Shown here piece after piece: positions 58,339-64,000 of a stretch of 64,000 nt of DNA (position 1 is the first letter of the stretch; each line of letters opens with the position of its first letter). This DNA comes from Chromatiaceae bacterium. Its GTDB lineage: Bacteria > Pseudomonadota > Gammaproteobacteria > Chromatiales > Chromatiaceae. The stretch is from assembly GCA_024235415.1 (NCBI GenBank), contig JACKML010000001.1, positions 62,001-126,000 on the forward strand, read 5' to 3'. The position numbers and the translations under genes were made by a program. Under the pieces are notes generated by a model, which worked only from the letters and a program-made list of their open reading frames with translations, searched no databases and was not told where the DNA came from.

Positions 58339-58452
58339 ATGCGTAAAAGTGTCTGCGTACCAATCAACAGCCCCGCTTGGGCGTATTACCATCGCGAGGG
58401 TTGGGTCGAACTCTGGTCGAAAGGCAGTTGGGTGACGATGACGCATCCCTGA
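58339..58452 (+). CDS. 37-residue small protein with strong ribosome binding site
   Basis: A very short reading frame begins 6 nt after a strong GGAAGGAGGT sequence: MRKSVCVPINSPAWAYYHRE, GWVELWSKGSWVTMTHP. It has five tryptophans or so in few residues (AWAYY, GWVELW, SWVT), which is not random-looking. It lies 200 bp after the lipoprotein gene on the same strand, and both contain a YYH segment. No family recognised; it may be a genuine small protein. Confidence 0.5.
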   Translation: MRKSVCVPINSPAWAYYHREGWVELWSKGSWVTMTHP

Positions 58453-58718
58453 ATGGAACTGCGTCACCCAACCGCCTGCAGCATCGATCCCGATGTCGTC
58501 TATCCGAACTGCGTGAGGTGCCTCGCACAAGACGCACGCGAAAACCGGGAGTGCCGGCAGCAGCCTGTCCGGAATTTCTTGGCTCCGGCACTAGACCAGG
58601 TACGCATATGCGTTGAACGGCTGAGGTTGTCCCGTTGCTGTCGATCGGGCAGTCAGGGGCTCAACGCCAGGTACGCGAAAGGCGTCCACAAAGACGCACC
58701 GCTTCCGGATCAACCCGG

Positions 58719-59299
58719 TCATTCCACCTGGCGTTTCAAGTCCAAACCGTTGCCGCAAATCCACACGCCCTGCCGCGTGTACACTTGATTGCTCCCTGGC
58801 AAGCGGACGATGACCCGATTGCCATCGACGTCGTAGCCGGCTTCCATGACCTCATCAAACAGCGTCACGTAGACGCGATTGCGCTCACGGAACTCGAACT
58901 TGGCGCGCGCGTTCCGGTCCACGAAAATGCCACCGGGCAGCGGCAGTTTCGCGAGACGCGCATCTGCCTCCTCGACAGCTTCGACGATCTGGGTGCGACG
59001 CGCCGCCGCGGCTTCGACGTAGCGCGTGCGCAGTGGCAGATCCAGGCTGGCGACCGGACCTTCGATCTCCCGCAGCGCCAGGTCCAGTCCAGCCAGCCCA
59101 TCGTCTGTCGCCGGTAGTTCGCCAAGGGCCTTGCGGAACGGAGCAAATGCCGCCTCACCGATCGCCGAGTGGCCTGGGTTGGCGCCCCGCGGAATGGCCG
59201 CCTGGTAGCCTCTGGCTATGGCGCTTTTCCATCAAAGTGGATGAAAACCCTTTCGGTGTCGACGCGGAAAACCCGTTTCTCGCGTTGCGCACGGGTCAT
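58719..59299 (-). pseudogene. Frameshifted gene remnant of unknown family
   Basis: A frame of 170 codons (58719-59231) has protein-like content (FREALG-type helices, VDRNARAKFEFRERNRVYVT, VYTRQGVWICGNGLDLKRQ) but no ATG and only one late GTG at 58922. Immediately upstream, another frame has ATG 59299 with MTRAQREKRVFRVDTERVF and HFDGKAP before stopping at 59216. A one-base shift near 59216-59231 would join them into a protein of about 193 residues. I take this as one gene broken by a frameshift, or a sequencing error. The family is unknown. Confidence 0.45.
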
Positions 59300-59458
59300 G
59301 GCGATTGCTGTCCTATCACACTGACGAGTGGTGACGAACCAATCGCGTTCTTGGTCTACCTGCACTCACCGGATATCCATTCCCTCAACATCGCCCGGTA
59401 GTTCCAGGCCCACTGTTCTGGTACCAAGTACACCCGTATTCCAGATGCACTCCGACTC

Positions 59459-61084
59459 GTGACCCAAACACTCGATACCGTGCTGGCCTATCACCAGCGT
59501 ACCAAGCACCATTTTCGAGGCTTTGCGGCTGGCCCGGGTGGTTTGGACTGGGGGAATCAACCTGCCGCCTTTCGTTACTTTTCGGGTAGCCCGCTGGTGC
59601 TGCTGCCCTTATTGGCTGATGCTGCACGGCCTCGATATGTGGAGTTGTACGCACCGGGAAAGATCGCGACGCAGCCGTTGACGACGGCATCCATTGCCGC
59701 GCTGCTCGAGCTGTCAATGGGTCTGTCGGCGTGGAAGCAGGCCGGCGGAACGCGGTGGGCGCTGCGCTGCAATCCATCCAGCGGCAACCTGCATCCCACC
59801 GAGGCATACGTTGTGGTCGATGGATGTGATGACACTACGTGCGGGGTGTATCACTACCTGAGTCGTGATCATCTGCTGGAGCAACGTTGCACCTTGGCCA
59901 CAGACAGCCCGCGCACACTGTTGCCTGTCGATACCCTGCTACTGGGCTTGAGCTCCATCCATTGGCGCGAGGCCTGGAAGTATGGCGAGCGCGCCTTCCG
60001 CTACTGTCAGCATGATATTGGTCATGCCATTGCGGCAGTGCGTTATGCGGCGGCCCTGCTCGGGTGGCAGGTCAAGTCACTCGATCACTGGGGCGATGAT
60101 CAGACAGCAACCATACTGGGACTGGATCGCGCTCAGGACTTTGGGCGCGCCGAGGCCGAACATGCAGATGTGATGCTGCAAATAACCGCTGGCCCTGTCG
60201 CTGCTGAGCTTGTGTCACCAGACGATTTGCTGACGGCCGCACGCGCCGGACATTGGCAGGGCGAGGCCAATGTGCTGTCTGAACATCACAGCCATCAGTG
60301 GCCACTCATCGACACCGTGGCTGATGCCTGCCACAAAGCCCCAACGGCGCCCGAATCGCCGTGGTTGTCACCGACGATCCCCGAACCCCTGCCGAGTGCC
60401 TGCACCCTGGCGGCTGACGCGCTGATCCGCCAACGCCGCAGCGCGCAGGCCTTTGATGGCGAGACAGGTATCAGCCGCGACAGCTTTTTCCGCATACTCG
60501 ATATGACCCTGCCCCGTACAAACGTGGTGCCGTGGGATGTCACCGGCTGGTCACCGTGCGTGCATCTGCTGCTCTTTGTGCATCGGGTAGATGGGCTGGT
60601 GCCAGGACTGTATCTGTTGCTGCGCAATCCCGTTTCGGCGGACAGGCTCAAGGACGCCCTCGGCAGGGACTTCAGCTGGCAGACGGTGCCTGATGCCCCG
60701 GCGCATCTGCCCCTGTTCCAGTTGCTGGTCGCCGATGCGCGTGAGGCTGCCCAGACCTTGTCCTGTCACCAGGAGATCGCCGCCGACGGTGCGTTTAGTC
60801 TGGGCATGCTGGCCGAATTCCAGGACACGCTCCGCCAGGGGCCTTGGCGCTATCGGCGCTTGTTCTGGGAGACCGGCATGATCGGCCAGGTGCTGTATCT
60901 GGAAGCCGAAGCGGCGGGACTGCGTGGCACCGGAATCGGCTGTTTTTTTGATGATGGGGTGCACGATATGCTGGCCATACAGGACCACGGTCTACAGAGC
61001 CTGTATCACTTCACCCTGGGTAGGCCACTTACCGACGATCGCCTGCAAACCCTGCCACCTTATGCGCATTTGCAGCGACGTTAA
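59459..61084 (+). CDS. SagB-type nitroreductase-like oxidoreductase (duplicated domain)
   Basis: A 541-residue protein made of two nitroreductase/SagB domains: the first has LLELSMGLSAWKQAGGTRWA, CNPSSGNLHPTEAYVVV and HDIGHAIAAVRYAAALLGW; the second RRSAQAFDGETGISRDSFFR and the end GMLAEFQDTL, with RGTGIGCFFDDGVHDML. Such FMN-dependent enzymes oxidise azoline rings in ribosomal peptides (with SagC/SagD) or act as stand-alone dehydrogenases. Here no cyclodehydratase, precursor or transporter is near, so the stand-alone type is likely. The start is GTG 59459 with a weak ribosome binding site. Confidence 0.85.
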   Translation: MTQTLDTVLAYHQRTKHHFRGFAAGPGGLDWGNQPAAFRYFSGSPLVLLPLLADAARPRYVELYAPGKIATQPLTTASIAALLELSMGLSAWKQAGGTRWALRCNPSSGNLHPTEAYVVVDGCDDTTCGVYHYLSRDHLLEQRCTLATDSPRTLLPVDTLLLGLSSIHWREAWKYGERAFRYCQHDIGHAIAAVRYAAALLGWQVKSLDHWGDDQTATILGLDRAQDFGRAEAEHADVMLQITAGPVAAELVSPDDLLTAARAGHWQGEANVLSEHHSHQWPLIDTVADACHKAPTAPESPWLSPTIPEPLPSACTLAADALIRQRRSAQAFDGETGISRDSFFRILDMTLPRTNVVPWDVTGWSPCVHLLLFVHRVDGLVPGLYLLLRNPVSADRLKDALGRDFSWQTVPDAPAHLPLFQLLVADAREAAQTLSCHQEIAADGAFSLGMLAEFQDTLRQGPWRYRRLFWETGMIGQVLYLEAEAAGLRGTGIGCFFDDGVHDMLAIQDHGLQSLYHFTLGRPLTDDRLQTLPPYAHLQRR

Positions 61085-61166
61085 GGCAAACGGGCTGATA
61101 GTGTTCCCCGTCGCTTGGGTTTAATGTCGGAACTGAACAGAACTGATCTGAACCGGAGATCATCCT

Positions 61167-61883
61167 TTGACCCGTTTTCCGGGATTCATCTTCGCGGCGA
61201 TTTTGCTGGTTGCGGGATCAGCAGCGTATGCCGCCACTGCCAACCCGGCCGAGGCATACCGTTGTCCCGGCCCCGCACCTGACGTCCTGATCGATGCCGA
61301 GCTGTCGCACGACGCGACACTGGTCTGCAACGGCGCCCAGAGGGCGATCCGTTTCTTCCATCGCCTCGATCTGCCGGTCACGCGCACGATCCGTTTCCAG
61401 CTGCACCGGACGCTGCCGCGCCAGGATGCCGCGCATGTCGGCTACTACGATGCCCGCAGTGATCGGATCGACTTCCTCACCTATGCCGCCTGTGTCGAAC
61501 AGTGCGCCACGCGACCGCCTTTCAAGCTGCCGATGAACGAGGAACTCTTTGTCAGTTTCGCCGCCCACGAGACCACCCACGCGATGGTCGACGAAATCAC
61601 GGCCGAGCGGCCGGTCTCGCGCATCGCGCACGAATACCTGGCGTATATCGTCCAGATATCGACAATGGCACCCGCCGAGCGCGACGCCCTGTTGCAGGGA
61701 TACGATCTTCCGGGGTTCGAACATGCAGGACAGATCTCGCTGACTTATTACGCATTGGACCCCTGTGCGTTTGGCGTCAAGGCCTATCGCCACTACACGG
61801 CGCTCTCCGACCCGGCCGGCTTTCTCCGCGACCTGCTCGACGGCAGGATTCGCCTTGGCAACGGCCGCGGGGAATGGTGGTAG
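61167..61883 (+). CDS. Secreted HETTH-motif protein, putative zinc peptidase
   Basis: A 238-residue protein with a cleavable signal (FIFAAILLVAGSAAYA) and a conserved-looking core: FAAHETTHAMVDE (HExxH zinc motif, near residue 136) followed by ISRIAHEYLAYIVQI-type text with a further acidic residue in AHEYLAY. Three or four cysteines could form disulfides. It resembles an uncharacterised family (DUF6639 from memory); peptidase activity is inference. The start TTG 61167 has GGAGATC upstream. Confidence 0.7.
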   Translation: MTRFPGFIFAAILLVAGSAAYAATANPAEAYRCPGPAPDVLIDAELSHDATLVCNGAQRAIRFFHRLDLPVTRTIRFQLHRTLPRQDAAHVGYYDARSDRIDFLTYAACVEQCATRPPFKLPMNEELFVSFAAHETTHAMVDEITAERPVSRIAHEYLAYIVQISTMAPAERDALLQGYDLPGFEHAGQISLTYYALDPCAFGVKAYRHYTALSDPAGFLRDLLDGRIRLGNGRGEWW

Positions 61884-62117
61884 CTCAATAGCTGCGAATG
61901 CTGCCACCCTGGCACCGATGGAGGTGCGATGCACGCCCCCGGGACCCGTGTGGCGAAGCCGCAACATCACGAAAAAATGTCTGGTTCCTTTACACCCGAC
62001 ACCCACCCGCCGCGCTCATCGACGTGCAAGCCATTGAATTCACAAAAGACCGAGTCTCGGGCTCGGTTAATGCATCAAACGCCTGCGGACCAGCCGGTCC
62101 ATTTTGGAGACACCCTC

Positions 62118-62699
62118 ATGACCCGCGTCACTGCATTCGTTGCCTGCGTCATCGCAGCGCTGAGTTTCGTCGCGCCGGTACAGGCCACCCCGATCGTATT
62201 GCACACCACCCTCTCCGGACTCAACGAAAATCCGCCCAACGCATCGCCTGGCACCGGGTATACCTCGGTCACCTACGATGACACCGCCCATACCCTTGGC
62301 GTTCACATCGCTTTTTCCGATCTGACAGGAACAGCCACCGCTGCGCACATCCACTGCTGTGTTGCTTCACCCGGTAATGCGGGCGTCGCAACGACCACAC
62401 CGACGTTCCCCGGTTTCCCATTGGGTGTCACCAGTGGCATCTATGACATGATTCTCGACCTGACGGTGGCAAGCAGTTTCAATACCGCGTTCGTAACGGC
62501 CAACGGCGGCACCCTTGCCGCTGCAGAGGCGGTGCTGGTCAGCGGACTGCTCGCTGGGAAGGCCTACTTGAACATCCACACCACCTACGCCCCTGGCGGC
62601 GAGATCCGGGGTTTTCTCGCTGTACCCGAGCCGGCTGCAATTGCGCTGCTCGGTATCGGTCTCGTGGGCCTGCTGACGGCGCGGCGCCGCGACAGCTGA
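62118..62699 (+). CDS. CHRD-domain protein with PEP-CTERM sorting signal
   Basis: A 193-residue secreted protein: signal peptide (VTAFVACVIAALSFVAPVQA), one CHRD domain (TTLSGLNENPPNASPGTGYT, AAHIHCCVASPGNAGVA, YLNIHTTYAPGGEIRGFL) and the exosortase signal VPEPAAIALLGIGLVGLL followed by TARRR. Such proteins are sorted to the cell surface or matrix by an exosortase (EpsH/XrtA), which is not in the window. GGAGA lies 7 nt before ATG 62118. Confidence 0.92.
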   Translation: MTRVTAFVACVIAALSFVAPVQATPIVLHTTLSGLNENPPNASPGTGYTSVTYDDTAHTLGVHIAFSDLTGTATAAHIHCCVASPGNAGVATTTPTFPGFPLGVTSGIYDMILDLTVASSFNTAFVTANGGTLAAAEAVLVSGLLAGKAYLNIHTTYAPGGEIRGFLAVPEPAAIALLGIGLVGLLTARRRDS

Positions 62700-62711
62700 C
62701 CACCGCACGCC

Positions 62712-63221
62712 TCAGCGGGTTTCGCGGATCACCCGCCAGCAGGCGAGCTTGCGCTCGAAGCTGTACCCGGCATTGGCGGGGCTGGTCGACGGCAGGCGCA
62801 GGCGTGGCAGGTCGGCGACCCCGGCAGGCAGTCGCGGGGCGACATGCCGATCGAAGACCCGTTGCGCCATCGCGCCATTGAAGTAGATGCGCCCGATTGC
62901 CGGATGCGCGGCGAAGAAACCGGCAAAGTCATTGGGTACGATCGACCTGGAGTCGATATCCGCATCCATGCTGCTTTCGCGCGTGCAGCTCATCAACACA
63001 TCCCATACCGCAACACCCTGCCGCACCAGTTGGGCACAGCGTTCGTCGTAGGCCAGACCTGGCGCAAGATGGAACAGGTGCTCGACAATCGGCCAGAAGG
63101 CATTGCGCGGATGGGCGTAATACCGGTTCGCCTGCAACGACGCTTTGCCCGGCATCGAGCCGAGGATCAGCAGCCGGGCCTGCGCATCGGCGAGCGGTGG
63201 AAAACTGTGGACACGTGACAT
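62712..63221 (-). CDS. DNA-deoxyinosine glycosylase (uracil-DNA glycosylase superfamily)
   Basis: A 169-residue protein with RLLILGSMPGKASLQANRYY and AHPRNAFWP near the start and the C-terminal LPSTSPANAGYSFERKLACW, the pattern of the Mug-like hypoxanthine-DNA glycosylase family. It removes deaminated adenine from DNA. It is convergent with the CHRD gene, 12 bp apart. Confidence 0.88.
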   Translation of the reverse strand: MSRVHSFPPLADAQARLLILGSMPGKASLQANRYYAHPRNAFWPIVEHLFHLAPGLAYDERCAQLVRQGVAVWDVLMSCTRESSMDADIDSRSIVPNDFAGFFAAHPAIGRIYFNGAMAQRVFDRHVAPRLPAGVADLPRLRLPSTSPANAGYSFERKLACWRVIRETR

Positions 63222-63282
63222 CGGCCAGCAGGAATCAGCGCTGTGTCACCGTTGTGACCAACTTGAATCGACGCAGAGGCAC

Positions 63283-63915
63283 TCAGTCGTGGCCGTCGAC
63301 CGCAAGCACCATGCGCACCAGTTCGGCGAGGGAACCGGCCTGCATCTTTTCCATCACCCGCGCACGGTGCGCCTCGATGGTCTTGGCAGAGACACCGAGC
63401 GTATTCGCGATCTCCTTGTTGGACCGGCCCTCGGTGACCATCTGCATGACCTCGTGCTCGCGCGGCGTAAGATGCGACAGGCGCTCCTGGATCTGCAGGT
63501 TCTCGGAATGGTGGCTGCGCTGGTGCTCTTCACGCGCAATCGCCCGACGTATCGCATCGAGCAGCACTTCGTCATTGAACGGCTTCTCGATGAAATCGAC
63601 GGCGCCGCTTTTCATCGCGCGCACCGCCATCGGCACATCACCGTGTCCGGTGATGATAACCACCGGGATCTGGATATTTCTCTCGACCAGGTGTTCCTGC
63701 AGGTCGAGCCCGCTCATGCCGGGCATCCGCACGTCCAGCACCAGGCAGCCGGCGCGGCCCGGCTGGTACTGGGCGAGGAACTCGTCAGCCGAGGCGTGAC
63801 TTTCGACCTGCATACCCACCGACTCGATCAGCCATTTGAGCGAGTTGCGCATGGCCTGATCGTCATCGACCACGAATACGGTGATCTTGGCGGAGGTGGA
63901 TTCAGACACGATCAT
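63283..63915 (-). CDS. FixJ-type response regulator
   Basis: A 210-residue regulator: receiver domain (VFVVDDDQAMRNSLKWLI, LVLDVRMPGMSGLDL with the phospho-Asp, FIEKPF) and a LuxR-type helix-turn-helix (LTPREHEVMQMVTEGRSNKE, then IANTLGVSAKTIEAHRARV). Its ATG overlaps the stop of the upstream histidine kinase gene by 3 bp, so it forms a two-component pair with it. The target genes are unknown. Confidence 0.93.
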   Translation of the reverse strand: MIVSESTSAKITVFVVDDDQAMRNSLKWLIESVGMQVESHASADEFLAQYQPGRAGCLVLDVRMPGMSGLDLQEHLVERNIQIPVVIITGHGDVPMAVRAMKSGAVDFIEKPFNDEVLLDAIRRAIAREEHQRSHHSENLQIQERLSHLTPREHEVMQMVTEGRSNKEIANTLGVSAKTIEAHRARVMEKMQAGSLAELVRMVLAVDGHD

Positions 63916-64000
63916 GATGCGGCACTTGCGACTGATTCCATGCTGGATGGAAGCTCGATAATGAAGGTACTCCCGTTGCCAGGCTGGGAATCAGCCCTGA
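63912..64000 (-). CDS. Sensor histidine kinase, C-terminal end (runs off the window)
   Basis: The last 28 codons of a gene entering from the right: ADSQPGNGSTFIIELPSSME, the end of a HATPase domain (G2 box region). The stop codon overlaps the response regulator ATG (ATGA), which indicates a FixL/FixJ-like pair. Sensor domains are outside the window. Confidence 0.75.
   Translation of the reverse strand, partial: RADSQPGNGSTFIIELPSSMESVASAAS

Overview
The window looks like the chromosome of a gammaproteobacterium, probably a sulfur-oxidising Chromatiales-like lineage. The reasons are the gene order ndk-rlmN-pilW-rodZ-hisS-yfgM-bamB-der, an isc iron-sulfur operon, a SoxXA-binding-type lipoprotein, and high GC with gammaproteobacterial protein families throughout. 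This placement is inference from content; no marker gene settles it.

Positions 1 to about 13,609 are one end of an integrative and conjugative element (SPI-7/PFGI-1-like backbone) inserted at the 3' end of guaA. From the guaA junction leftwards it holds: an attachment region with arm-type repeats, a P4-type integrase, an AlpA regulator, a LexA/CI-like self-cleaving repressor with candidate operators, then a leftward run with a small HTH protein, ParB, DUF2857, STY4528-type replication protein, PFL_4669 protein, a ParR/ParM-like pair, the STY4534/DUF3577 protein, a RadC-like JAB protein, a DUF6573-like protein and a protein of unknown function. Four of these genes carry a similar hairpin 33-45 nt before the start codon, which is the most unusual signal seen. 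Further left is a mercury-type cargo pair (MerR-family regulator and a GDCCVxC protein with a textbook 19-bp-spacer promoter), a structured 0.8-kb stretch without genes, and a second integrase that runs off the window.

Positions 13,610 to about 37,500 are core chromosome: guaBA, a SoxXA-binding-like lipoprotein, xseA, the der-bamB-yfgM-hisS and rodZ-pilW-rlmN-ndk blocks, relA, a DUF1015 gene, and the isc operon (iscR, an RRM protein where iscS is expected, iscU, iscA, hscB, hscA, fdx, iscX), followed by a DUF1249 gene, a thioredoxin and adk.

Positions 37,600 to 64,000 are more lineage-specific: a three-gene signalling cassette (HD-GYP response regulator, receiver-ATPase protein, cyclic-nucleotide-binding protein), a large hybrid histidine kinase, htpG with a heat-shock promoter, phosphoglucomutase, two FAH-family hydrolases, MscS and CorA transporters, ppsR, glcD-glcE without glcF, a divergent dihydrolipoyl-dehydrogenase-like flavoprotein, several small secreted proteins, a stand-alone SagB-type oxidoreductase, a HETTH secreted protein, a PEP-CTERM CHRD protein, a deoxyinosine glycosylase and a FixJ-type two-component pair cut by the window end. 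No tRNA, rRNA or CRISPR array was seen.
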